Positions 22,365-31,500 of a stretch of DNA of 33,476 nucleotides are shown here, piece by piece. Below the pieces are notes generated by a model. The model had not been told where the DNA came from and did not search any database. It was given only the letters and a program-made list of their open reading frames with translations. The DNA is from Leyella stercorea (GTDB taxonomy: Bacteria; Bacteroidota; Bacteroidia; Bacteroidales; Bacteroidaceae), in NCBI RefSeq assembly GCF_021531355.1, contig NZ_JADYTS010000034.1, positions 1 to 33,476 on the forward strand, read 5' to 3'. Within the stretch, counting starts at the first letter, position 1. Each line of letters begins with the position of its first letter. Both the position numbers and the translations under genes were made by a program.

Positions 22365-24500
22365 ATGCTCATTACCGACCGTGACATAGATGCACTGGTA
22401 GCCGAAAACCAATCTCGCTACAATGAAATCTACGGGCCTTACGACCCGTGGACAGGCATCGGCTGCTACGATTTTGAGTCACGTGTCTGTCTCGAAATAC
22501 CCGACTTCATCATACCCAAGATGTACGTTCCCAAGGAGTGTATGCGCACCCTCCTTTACAAGAACCTACAACACTACGGTACCTTGAAAGACGTTCTTAT
22601 CCACGTCCTCCGCAAGGACTACGACGAAGACTCGCCCGACACGCAGAAGCTACGCGCCCTCCTCACATTTGAGATTTTCAAGGTACGTTTCCGTGAAGAC
22701 CCCGAGTTCGCCCTTTTCTGTACTGATAAGATTGAGGACAAGAACACGGGCGATATGATTCCCTTCCGCCTTAACTACCCACAGCGACGGCTCATAGCTC
22801 TCTTCGAGAAGCTGCGCCACGAGAAGAAAGCCATACGTGTCGTTATCCTTAAGGCTCGTCAGTGGGGTGGCTCTACTCTCACACAGCTCTACATCAAGTG
22901 GATGCAGGACTTCCGTCACGACGGATGGAATGCTATCGTTCTCTCACAGGTCAAGTCTACGTCCAAGAAGATTAAGGCTATGTACCGCAAGGCTGTTGAG
23001 CGTCAGAAGGGTTGGACTATCGGACACCCGGGCACACAGCTCATGCTCTCGCCCTACGAAAACTCACCCGACGACTTCATCGTCACCGACGGCAACAAGG
23101 CCCTGCGCCGCTCTACGCTTACCGTTGCCTCCTTCGACAACTTCGATGCCGTCCGTGGCAACAACTTCCACTGTGCCCACTATTCCGAGGTTGCCTATTG
23201 GAAGAAGACTCCCGAGCACGACCCCGAAGGCGTTATCTCGTCTATCTCTGGCGGTATCCACAATATTGAGGACAACATCGAGGTCTTCGAGTCTACAGGC
23301 CGTGGCGCTTCCGGATTCTTCTACGACCGCTGCCAGCTTGCCATGGATCCGTCCAACAACGACGCCTATGCCTTCATCTTCGTTCCTTGCTTCATCATCG
23401 AGAACGATATGGAGCCTGTCGAAGATGTTCGGGCTTTTGCCGAGTGGCTGCTGCGCAACAAAGACCGCTCCACCTGCCCTAAAGGTTTTCGCGAAACGGG
23501 CAAGTTCTTTTGGCGTATGTGGGAAAAGGGAGCTTGTTTCCAGGCTATCAACTGGTATCGCAATTTCCGCAACAAGTTCAAGACTCATGCTTTCTGCGCC
23601 ACTGAGGCTCCTATCGACGAGGAGGAGGCTTTCCGCAATTCCGGCAATCTTGTCTTCAATCCTTATTCTATCGACGACCTCCGTCATGGCGAAGTCAAGA
23701 AGCCCAAGTTCCTTGCCGACATCGTCACCTCTGGCAAGAAGTCTTACGACACCATACGCAACTCCAAGATTACCATACGCGACGATGGCGAGGGCGAACT
23801 TAAAATTTGGAGCCTGCCCAACAATCAGATTCTGCGTGTTTCCGACCGCTACGTTGTCAGCGTCGACATCGGTGGCAAGTCCTCTACTTCCGACTACACC
23901 GTTATGACCGTACTCGACCGTATGGGCATGATGCCTTCTGTCAAGGACAAGCCTCGTGTCGTGGCTCGCTATCGTGGGCACTGCCGTCACGACGTGCTCG
24001 CATGGAAGGCTGCTGCTCTCGCTCACTACTACGACGATGCTCTCCTTGTCATTGAGTCCAATACTGCCGACCGTGAGAAGAACAACAATACCGAGGGCGA
24101 CCACTTCGGCTCTATCATCAACGAGATTGCCGACTACTATCCCAATCTCTACCAGCGCCGTTCTTCTCCCGAAGACACCGCTGGCAACGTCCTCGCCAAG
24201 TACGGCTTTCAGACCAATAAGGTTACGAAGGGTTGGCTCATCGACAATCTCGAAGCCTTCGTCGACGACCGACTCTGGCACGAACCCGACACCGAAATGT
24301 ATCACGAGCTGCGCATATACGAGCGAAAGGAAGACGGCTCCCTCGGCAACATCGAAGGCTCAGGCAATCACGACGACGTACTCATGTCCACCGCCATTGC
24401 CCTCTACGTATCCACCCACGAAATGGAGCTTCCACGCTGGCGCACCGACGAAGGACTCAAACACCACTCCGACGGCGTACGCACCGAAGCCTCAATCTAA
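22365..24500 (+). CDS. terL: Terminase large subunit
   Basis: A 711-aa DNA-packaging motor. The N-terminal ATPase shows a Walker A variant (KARQWGGST, residues 163-171), a Walker B-like hydrophobic strand ending in SE (FHCAHYSEVA, about 268-277) and the adenine/coupling region LNYPQRRLIALFEKL just before Walker A. The C-terminal RNase H-like nuclease shows D in VVSVDIGGKSSTSDYTV (about residue 502), E in LVIESNT (about 562), and HDDVLMS (about 668-674). The ATG at 22365 follows repeat array 3. It acts with the portal at the procapsid vertex to fill heads; headful or site-specific packaging cannot be told here. Confidence 0.93.
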   Translation: MLITDRDIDALVAENQSRYNEIYGPYDPWTGIGCYDFESRVCLEIPDFIIPKMYVPKECMRTLLYKNLQHYGTLKDVLIHVLRKDYDEDSPDTQKLRALLTFEIFKVRFREDPEFALFCTDKIEDKNTGDMIPFRLNYPQRRLIALFEKLRHEKKAIRVVILKARQWGGSTLTQLYIKWMQDFRHDGWNAIVLSQVKSTSKKIKAMYRKAVERQKGWTIGHPGTQLMLSPYENSPDDFIVTDGNKALRRSTLTVASFDNFDAVRGNNFHCAHYSEVAYWKKTPEHDPEGVISSISGGIHNIEDNIEVFESTGRGASGFFYDRCQLAMDPSNNDAYAFIFVPCFIIENDMEPVEDVRAFAEWLLRNKDRSTCPKGFRETGKFFWRMWEKGACFQAINWYRNFRNKFKTHAFCATEAPIDEEEAFRNSGNLVFNPYSIDDLRHGEVKKPKFLADIVTSGKKSYDTIRNSKITIRDDGEGELKIWSLPNNQILRVSDRYVVSVDIGGKSSTSDYTVMTVLDRMGMMPSVKDKPRVVARYRGHCRHDVLAWKAAALAHYYDDALLVIESNTADREKNNNTEGDHFGSIINEIADYYPNLYQRRSSPEDTAGNVLAKYGFQTNKVTKGWLIDNLEAFVDDRLWHEPDTEMYHELRIYERKEDGSLGNIEGSGNHDDVLMSTAIALYVSTHEMELPRWRTDEGLKHHSDGVRTEASI

Positions 24501-24519
24501 GAATAAAAAAAATATCAAA

Positions 24520-24578
24520 GGCTCACCCCATAATCAAAGGCTCAGAAAGGCTTAGTCGGCCCAGTAAGGCTCAGTAAA
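24520..24578 (+). repeat. Decamer repeat array 4
   Basis: A single GGCTCACCCC at 24520-24529, then GGCTCAGAAA, GGCTTAGTC, GGCCCAGTAA and GGCTCAGTAA (24539-24577), ending in an A/T-rich leader before the tail gene ATG at 24600. Confidence 0.88.
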
Positions 24579-24599
24579 TAATTAAAAATCACTCTCACT

Positions 24600-27269
24600 A
24601 TGCAAAAATCCCTATCTTTCAACAAAGGCATCACAACATCGCCGTCCGACCTCCTGTCCGACGACACCGAACTTTCCGCCTCACGCGACCTTATCTTCCG
24701 CAATGGCGAGATGCAACCCCTACGACAGGCAAAGCAGTTCGCACAGACGAACAATAAACTGCTCTATATCCATAAAGGTGCCGACTACACCAATGCCATC
24801 ACCTACAACGGCCACATGCTCTTTTGCGGCACACTCAGCGACAACTCCATCACCGAAACCCAAGCGTTCTCGGTCGGCACAGTCTACGACATTTCCTCAG
24901 TAGGCAACACCCTCGTAGTAGCCACCAGTAGCGGACTGCACTACATACTCTTCAAGGAAGGCTCATACATCGACCTCGGTACAGAGCTGCCGACGTACGA
25001 TTTCTACCCCGCATTTAAGGAATGGACTAATCTTCCCCTTGGTGGTAATACAGGATGCTTTCTTAAAGGCATGACTACATCTAAACTTTATAAAGCTTCT
25101 TATTCGAATGGAAAGTTTACTGGATGTTCAGAGTGGAAAGGTGAGATAAAACCCACTGACAACGAAAGCTTCTTTTTTCACCATGAAGTTAATAAAGGTT
25201 CAACAAACGAAGCTAACGTACAAAACGCCATACAAGGCCATGTAGCAGAACTTATCAGAATAGTCAAGGAAAACAACCAATTTGCCTTCCCGTTCTTTGT
25301 GCGCTGTGCCATGCGGCTTTACGATGGGTCATACGCACGCATTTCTGTACCAGTCGCTTGTTACCCGACAGTCAACCGCAATTGTTACTTCACTCCTGTT
25401 ACTGCAAGCGATTACAAGGAGTCCATGGATTTTACCGAATGCTTTATGTATGCCCCTTTCCACGCACCGTTTCAATATCGCATAGAGGCTCAAGGCATTG
25501 ACAAATGGAAGGATATAGTAAAGGAGTTTGTCGTATTCGCCACAGATGATGTCATACCGTTTTATATTGATAAGGAATGGAGAATAGAATTACCGTCAAA
25601 AACCTCCGAAACCACTTATCGCACTCTTGTTACAACACCTACATATGGTAGTAGTCTTCTTCCAGGCGTTCCTGTCCTGCAAGATGACGGAATATACCAT
25701 TTCGAAAAGGGTAAATATGAGGCCCGTGACGTTATAGTTCCAACTTACAAGTCCGACAATGAAATCATTAACGAAATGATTTCAAAAACACAGTTCTACA
25801 AGTTGTTTTCAGTTGGAGTTGAAAGTGTTAATACCTCTGATTACGTTTCCCCTATTATAGCATCCAATGTGGTTGCTAATCTTACCTCTCAGGAGCAGCT
25901 CCCAGTTGACGATTATTATGGATGGACTTCTATCGTGCCACAGCAAGTATTGACTTACAATAATCGTATCAATTTATTCAACGTCAAACGTCGGCCTTTC
26001 AAAGGAGCGAATATGTTTACGTGTGCAACGCTTACGAGTGTCAGTCCGTCAAGTGCTGAAAGTACGCTAAGATTTTATGTCCATATTGCTACTTCTACAT
26101 CTATGGTAGTAGCTTCTTCTTCTTATCCTTGGACACAAGACTTGAAGGTTGCAGATTCTTGGTTCTTTTACCCCGACCCAAGAGCCGTTGATGTCGTTGT
26201 ATGGGACACATCAAACAGTCGTGGAATAAAGATACCGCTCAAAACGCATCCGTATCTCAATGGTGCATACGCGTTTAGGTATCTACCGCTTACTAATAGA
26301 ATGACATCTTCCAACGTGTCGTCTCCTCCCTCCCCCACCTCCTCCTACGAAGTCCTCGACTCCCAAATCTTCACCTCCGTTGTCAACAACCCATTCGTCT
26401 TCCAGGCATCGGGCGACAACACCGTAGGCACTGGCTCTATCCTTGGTATCGCTGCCAACACCGAGCCTATATCACAGGGACAGTTCGGACAGTATCCGCT
26501 CATCGTCTTCACTACTGAAGGCATCTACGGACTCTCCGTCAACTCCGAAGGACTCTACTCAGCGTCCTACCCCATTTCGCGCGAAGTCTGCAACAATCCC
26601 GAGTCAATAACACCCACGGGCAATGTCGTCTACTTCACCTCCGACAAAGGACTCATGGCTGTATCTGGCGGCACTGTACGTTGCGTCAGTCCACAACTCT
26701 CGGGAGCCAATCCGCCGTACTCCGACGCTACGGTCGGTTTCCTTACCTTCGTGCGCAATGCATTCCTTGCCTACGACTATCGCGACTCGCTGCTGTTCAT
26801 CTACAACGTCAACTACGACTACGCATACGTCTATAATCTTCTTGACGGAACTTTCGCCACCATATCCCTCGGCTCTAAGCGCATGCAGCGAGCGGTGTCC
26901 AACTATCCCGACACGCTCCTACAGGACTCCAGCAACAACGTCTATTCCTTTAGCAAGATACCAGTAGCTCAGTCCGACTCTCAGACGTATTCCGGTACGT
27001 TCACAACACGCCCCCTCAAGCTCGGCTCGTCCATACAGCTCAAGACCATCCATCAGATAGTCCATCTGTTCAACTCTGCTGGCGGAACTCTCAAGCTGAC
27101 AGTCTGGGCATCCAACGATTGCCATAGTTGGAACAAGCTGTATTCCCTCCACGGCAAGCCATGGAAGTACTACCGCTTCCGCTACACTCTCTCCAATATC
27201 TCAGCGTCTGACACCTTCGCTGGCACAGTCATCGACTTCACCCCACGCTTCACCAACAAGATAAGATAG
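24600..27269 (+). CDS. Large tail protein (tail hub/stabilisation type)
   Basis: An 889-aa, beta-rich protein immediately after the large terminase. Regularly spaced motifs such as NTLVVATSSGLHYILF, YPLIVFTTEGIYGLSV and NVVYFTSDKGLMAVSGG look like beta-propeller blades, as found in tail hub/stabilisation proteins of short-tailed phages. The C-terminus has another beta domain (IHQIVHLFNSAGGTLKLTV). Such proteins plug or extend the portal in podoviruses. The middle, from about 25020 to 26310, is visibly richer in A/T at third codon positions than either end, suggesting exchange of an internal module. Repeat arrays 4 and 5 flank the gene. Confidence 0.65.
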   Translation: MQKSLSFNKGITTSPSDLLSDDTELSASRDLIFRNGEMQPLRQAKQFAQTNNKLLYIHKGADYTNAITYNGHMLFCGTLSDNSITETQAFSVGTVYDISSVGNTLVVATSSGLHYILFKEGSYIDLGTELPTYDFYPAFKEWTNLPLGGNTGCFLKGMTTSKLYKASYSNGKFTGCSEWKGEIKPTDNESFFFHHEVNKGSTNEANVQNAIQGHVAELIRIVKENNQFAFPFFVRCAMRLYDGSYARISVPVACYPTVNRNCYFTPVTASDYKESMDFTECFMYAPFHAPFQYRIEAQGIDKWKDIVKEFVVFATDDVIPFYIDKEWRIELPSKTSETTYRTLVTTPTYGSSLLPGVPVLQDDGIYHFEKGKYEARDVIVPTYKSDNEIINEMISKTQFYKLFSVGVESVNTSDYVSPIIASNVVANLTSQEQLPVDDYYGWTSIVPQQVLTYNNRINLFNVKRRPFKGANMFTCATLTSVSPSSAESTLRFYVHIATSTSMVVASSSYPWTQDLKVADSWFFYPDPRAVDVVVWDTSNSRGIKIPLKTHPYLNGAYAFRYLPLTNRMTSSNVSSPPSPTSSYEVLDSQIFTSVVNNPFVFQASGDNTVGTGSILGIAANTEPISQGQFGQYPLIVFTTEGIYGLSVNSEGLYSASYPISREVCNNPESITPTGNVVYFTSDKGLMAVSGGTVRCVSPQLSGANPPYSDATVGFLTFVRNAFLAYDYRDSLLFIYNVNYDYAYVYNLLDGTFATISLGSKRMQRAVSNYPDTLLQDSSNNVYSFSKIPVAQSDSQTYSGTFTTRPLKLGSSIQLKTIHQIVHLFNSAGGTLKLTVWASNDCHSWNKLYSLHGKPWKYYRFRYTLSNISASDTFAGTVIDFTPRFTNKIR

Positions 27270-27312
27270 CTACCGATTCTCCAAAAAATTCAGAAAAACC
27301 ACCCTCACCCAC

Positions 27313-27408
27313 GGCTTAGAAAGGCTTAGTCGGCTCAGCAAGGTCCATAAATAATCACCCTCACCCCCACGGCTCAGTCGGCCCAGAAAGGCTCAGAAAG
27401 GCTCATTA
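27313..27408 (+). repeat. Decamer repeat array 5 (two sub-arrays)
   Basis: Units GGCTTAGAAA, GGCTTAGTC, GGCTCAGCAA, GGTCCATAAA (27313-27351) and GGCTCAGTC, GGCCCAGAAA, GGCTCAGAAA, GGCTCATTAC (27371-27409). The 27270-27469 gap between the convergent plus and minus operons contains no gene; a weak GGTTA..TAACC fold lies near 27456. Confidence 0.88.
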
Positions 27409-27469
27409 CCCATTATCAAAAAAAAAGTGTCAGCGCCTCACGGCTCCAACACCCTGGTTAAACAATAAC

Positions 27470-27937
27470 CTAACAAACCTTAAATCTTAAAAACGAAAAC
27501 ACAAAACCTAATATGTAGCAGTACAAATGTAGCAAACCATTTACGTTTGGTATAAGCATCATTATCAATATCACAGGCATTCCTGCCTTCAAGTATTCCT
27601 TCCACCTTCCCGTCTTGCCCCACATAATACCGAACATCGCAAACAGCATACCCGACATACCCACAGTAGGCTTGTCTGCCCACATAGGCATCCAGCTCGC
27701 AGCCACGGCTATCACATAGCCTACAGTTACGTTCATGCGCTGTCTCACGCCCCATAGCACAAACAGGTTCGCTGCCATATGCCACACGTTCGCATGCAGA
27801 AAACTATAAGTGAAGTGAGGTAGCAGTCCGCCGTGCGCACTGAAACCCTCCAGTCTACTGCCTGCCGTCAGCAGCACGACGCTTAGCGTTGTCAGCAGCA
27901 GCTTTACTCTTACGTCCACTGCCATACACTTCGCCAT
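27470..27937 (-). CDS. Rhomboid-family intramembrane serine protease
   Basis: A 155-aa, six-helix membrane protein with the full rhomboid signature. H53-x-x-x-N57 lies in WHMAANLF (second helix; oxyanion/structural residues). The nucleophile S95 is in G-M-S-G of helix four, and catalytic H137 is in GLLHLYCYILG of helix six, with a Gly seven residues later. Approximate helices are 11-26, 52-64, 70-86, 92-107, 120-131 and 134-150. Rhomboids cleave within or next to membrane helices of substrate proteins. Length matches the minimal six-TM form. ATG at 27937 (TAAGGA upstream) is preferred over an ATG at 27955 and a TTG at 27973. The gene overlaps the upstream one by 83 bp in another frame, implying coupled translation. 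Substrate unknown. Confidence 0.85.
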   Translation of the reverse strand: MAKCMAVDVRVKLLLTTLSVVLLTAGSRLEGFSAHGGLLPHFTYSFLHANVWHMAANLFVLWGVRQRMNVTVGYVIAVAASWMPMWADKPTVGMSGMLFAMFGIMWGKTGRWKEYLKAGMPVILIMMLIPNVNGLLHLYCYILGFVFSFLRFKVC

Positions 27938-28346
27938 GTCTGAAATCCTTACCATAAAGTCTGCATTTGACAAACGTGTCCTTAATCGTGCGGGGAGCCA
28001 TAAAGAACTCCGGCGCTGGTTGTGATACTATAATAGGGCATAGAAACCACAGCGACTTGCCTATATACTCCTTTCTCTGAGTCAGTTCCTGCATCCTCTC
28101 AAACAGCGAGTAGTACAGTCTCTGCTTGTTGCTGCCCAATGCGTCCACAATCGAGAAGTCACCCACAACCATTCTTCTCAGCTTCTCATAAGCCTCCTTA
28201 GCCGTGATATAATACCGTGGAGCAGGATGCTTCGCTATCTTGTCCCATACCTCCTGCTGGCTCCAGCATTTCGGATACACATCGCGATAGGCTTTTGCCA
28301 AGTCTTCACGCTGCATACGGGTTATATCATAATTTTGTTTGGTCAT
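27855..28346 (-). CDS. Conserved phage protein of unknown function
   Basis: A 163-aa soluble protein with YDITRMQREDLAKAYRDVYP, CWSQQEVWDKIAKHPAPRYYI, LRRMVVGDFSIVDALGSNKQ and SLWFLCPIIVSQPAPEFFM blocks and a basic Lys/Arg/Ala-rich tail. The WSQQEVW, HPAPRYYIT and QPAPEFF segments look strongly conserved, and I believe relatives occur in Bacteroidales phages, but no role is established. ATG at 28346 is preferred to the in-frame upstream start at 28397, which lies within the inverted repeat. The rhomboid gene begins inside its 3' end. Confidence 0.7.
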   Translation of the reverse strand: MTKQNYDITRMQREDLAKAYRDVYPKCWSQQEVWDKIAKHPAPRYYITAKEAYEKLRRMVVGDFSIVDALGSNKQRLYYSLFERMQELTQRKEYIGKSLWFLCPIIVSQPAPEFFMAPRTIKDTFVKCRLYGKDFRHGEVYGSGRKSKAAADNAKRRAADGRQ

Positions 28347-28366
28347 AGGGTTATGGTTTTCTGATA

Positions 28367-28407
28367 CAAAAATACGCAAACTTAGCCACATAACCAAGTT
28401 TGCGTAT
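28367..28407 (-). promoter_or_regulatory. 12-bp inverted repeat overlapping a -7 element
   Basis: ATACGCAAACTT (28372-28383) and AAGTTTGCGTAT (28396-28407) form a perfect 12-bp inverted repeat with a 12-nt spacer. On the minus strand it runs into TATTTTTG (28374-28367), a perfect TAnnTTTG element 20 bp before the 28346 ATG. It may be an operator over that promoter, an intrinsic terminator (stem then T5) for the giant gene upstream, or both. Confidence 0.6.
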
Positions 28408-28461
28408 CAAAATTAAACACTAATAATCAATAATTAGCAATTAATAACCCTAATCACCAAA

Positions 28462-28500
28462 GGCTCAGAAAGGCCTAAGAAGGCTTAGTTAGGCTCACAC
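28462..28500 (+). repeat. Decamer repeat array 6
   Basis: Units GGCTCAGAAA, GGCCTAAGAA, GGCTTAGTTA, GGCTCACAC, located just past the stop of the minus-strand giant gene. The orientation is the same as the arrays in the plus-strand operon, although transcription here runs the other way. Confidence 0.85.
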
Positions 28501-28509
28501 TCTCAGCCT

Positions 28510-31500
28510 TTACCCCTCACTAATCCCGTCCATCTGCTCCACAGCCTTCTGCATTATCATTTCGATGTTCTTGTTGGCAAAGTCCACCTGCTTCTTGTCG
28601 TCAGCGTTCAGACGCTTCATCTTGTTCCAGCGTTTCATCTGCTTCTCGGCATCTTTGATAATACGGATTCTTGCGTAGTCAGCCGACTGCTCAAATCTGT
28701 GTCTGTCGGCAGCATTACGTATTCTCTCCGTCAGCGGAACGTTCTTGTTCTTCAGCATCGAGTAGTTGCTCGTGCTCTTCTCCATGCTCTCCTTGTAGCC
28801 ATACCACTTCGCTTTCGTTCTCGCCATGCTCGTCTGTTCCGAAGGAGTGTACATCAGCGAACGCAAGAATGGTATGTCCTTGGTCTCAATCTCCTGTTCC
28901 CGACCGTCAGCATACTTCAACACCAGTCCAGTTCCACGGGTTATGAATGTGGCAGCACCACCGCCAAGAGTTCCTATGATGTGGTTCAGCATTGCAGGAT
29001 CAGTAGCCTCGTCAAGCAGACTGTTGCCCCTCATGTTCTCGTTGCCGGGAGCCACGTCGTTAGTCTTGGCATTCACCCACTTGTTCAAGTCCATCAGCTT
29101 CTCGGGAGTTCCGCTGTAGGCATTCATCCATGCAGGACGGTTCTTCGTGTAGTCACCCTCTCGGCGTATTGGCGTACCCTTCCAGTCGCTGTTAAGCCAC
29201 CATTCCACAAATGGAGCGGCAGCCGTAGGCAGCACACCCTTTAGCGTTTCCTTTCCTGGTTCCTTATCAAAGGCCGATGTGTTCGTGAAGTCCACTACTG
29301 GCAGCAGCTGCGACATACAGCCCACAGCGTCCATTGCTACATTTCTCGTGCTCTTCACGTTCTTTGCTGTAGTCATACCCGCTGCAATATCGCCAAGTCC
29401 GTAGAACGCCCTCAGCTCAATGGCAAGCGGAATGGTCACGAACTTACCGCCACCTTTATATATACACAGGTTGTTTCTCCTTATGTATTCCGGCAACTCG
29501 CCATACGGGTCTTTCACGCCCTTACGCTTCTTCTCGTCCTCGCTCGCAATCATGGCGTTGTTCACGACAGCAGCCATTATGCCCAGCCCGAAAGGTATAG
29601 CCATCATTGAGGCGACAGTACCCACAGGCGCCTTCTTCACGTTGTTCATGAGCAAGTGTGTGCTCTGCACGCCAGCGTTGAAGAACATCGAGTAGTTCCT
29701 TAGGTAGCTCGCAATGGTGCCGTACACATTTCTGCGCATTTCCTTGCTCGTGCCCATTTCACCGTTCTTGAACGTCTTGATGGCGTCACCCGAGCCGTGA
29801 CGGTTGAAGTTCGCCGACACCTGCTTGGCATCATAGGCACTTCTCACAGCCGAGCGTCCGAGGTCTCTTGATGTACAGAAGGTCGCAAATCGCGCCATGT
29901 TCTCTGCCACCTCGTTCAGGTTCTCCACGTTGCCTACGAGGAAGTCACGAAGCGCCTTGCCAGTCTTCGCCACCTTGCTGTGTTCACGGCTCACGTCGCG
30001 CTTGTATTCCTTCTCCCATTCCTGCATCGTCTTCACCTGTACCCAGCCTGTCTCACCGCCGTTCTGCATAAACTCCTTGAAGTAGCGCTCCATCTTCGAG
30101 TTGCCTAATGTGCCCTCTCTGTATCGTGCGTACAGGCCCATGCCTACACCGTTCTTCAGGTCTTTCCACTTCAAGCTCTTCAAGGCACCTGCGCCCTCAT
30201 TGAATGCCACATTCAGCGGGTTAAGCTCCGCATAGTACCGTGCCCATTTGAATCCGTACATCACACCCTCCTTTGCCGTTACATTGCTCGATGCCATTTC
30301 GGCGTCACGTATGATGTTACGCATCACAAACTCCGGTGAGTACGAGGTGGCCATCTGAGCCATGAAGCGTGTAGTGCTCTTCAACCCTTTCAGCAGTGCG
30401 CTGTTGGGCGAACTGTTCTCCAGCATGCCGTTCAGAGCCTGTGCAGCACGAGGATTGCCCAGCACTACGAAACTGTGTGTACGTCCGGCTATCTTCACGT
30501 CCACGAAGTGCTCGCTCTTGTTCTTCGCCCTCGCAAACTTGAAGCCTATGTCCGTGCTGTTGCTCAGCGTCTTTGCCTCGCCTTTAGCCTGCTTCGTCTT
30601 CATGTCTGTTTCAAAGGCATCCACAATGGTTGCTATATCATGAGCGCTCGCATTGTCGGGTATCTGAGGATAAGCCTCCTCCCAGATGTCGTTGCCGTTC
30701 ATGTCCGTGCCTTTCTTCTCTACCCACACCTTCGTTTCCTTCACAAGGTTCTGCTCTCCGCTGTTTCTCACGAATCGGGCAAACGCCTGCTTCACGGCAT
30801 TCTGTCCGCCGTTCCTTATCGCACGGTTAGCCATAGCACCTATCTGTGCAAGCACGTTCACGTCGCTCAGACTCTTTCTGCCCTTGGCGTTCATCAGCGT
30901 TTCACCGATAAAGCCCTTGCCGTCCTCGCCGCTTATATATCCGTATACATCCTCAGCGGTAGCCTCGTCAAACTTTCTCAAAGGCACATACCAGTCAAAC
31001 ATACTGGCCACACGGTCTCGAAGTTCTTCGCTCATCAGTCCGTTCTCATAGTCCGAATTGATAGAGTAGTTCGTGGCATCCTTTATTCTGTTCCAGAGAT
31101 TATCCACCGAACCCTTCTTCTGGTTCTCCATCTTCGCCTCCTGACTCATCACGGAGTCTATAGCACCAGCATCGTCATAAGGACTCTTTAGGTCGTCTAT
31201 CTCTTGCAGACCGTGCATACCCGAATAGTCATGTTCCTCTGCCTTGAAGTCCTTGTCGATGTTCTGCACAATCCATTCGTCCATCTGACGGTAATACTCT
31301 CTTAGGTCTATCTGTCCCGAACGAAGCTTCTGTCCAAGGTCGTTCTTCTCGCCGTTCCAAGCAGCCTCCAAAGCATCAATGCTATCGGATTCTTCACTCT
31401 TCACTTTTCTCTTTTCTCTTATCTTGTCTCTCACGAACAGCACACGGTTTCGCTCCAGTCCGTGCTTGCCTATCATGTACAGGTTACACTCTCTTATCTT

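Noticed and set aside
23064..24305. Minus-strand open frame of 413 codons opposite the large terminase
   Set aside because: The terminase shows clear Walker and nuclease motifs; the antisense frame has biased Val/Asp/Gly composition and no domain.
19165..27408. CRISPR array interpretation of the decamer repeats
   Set aside because: Units are 9-10 bp, contiguous without spacers of regular length, and no cas genes are present.
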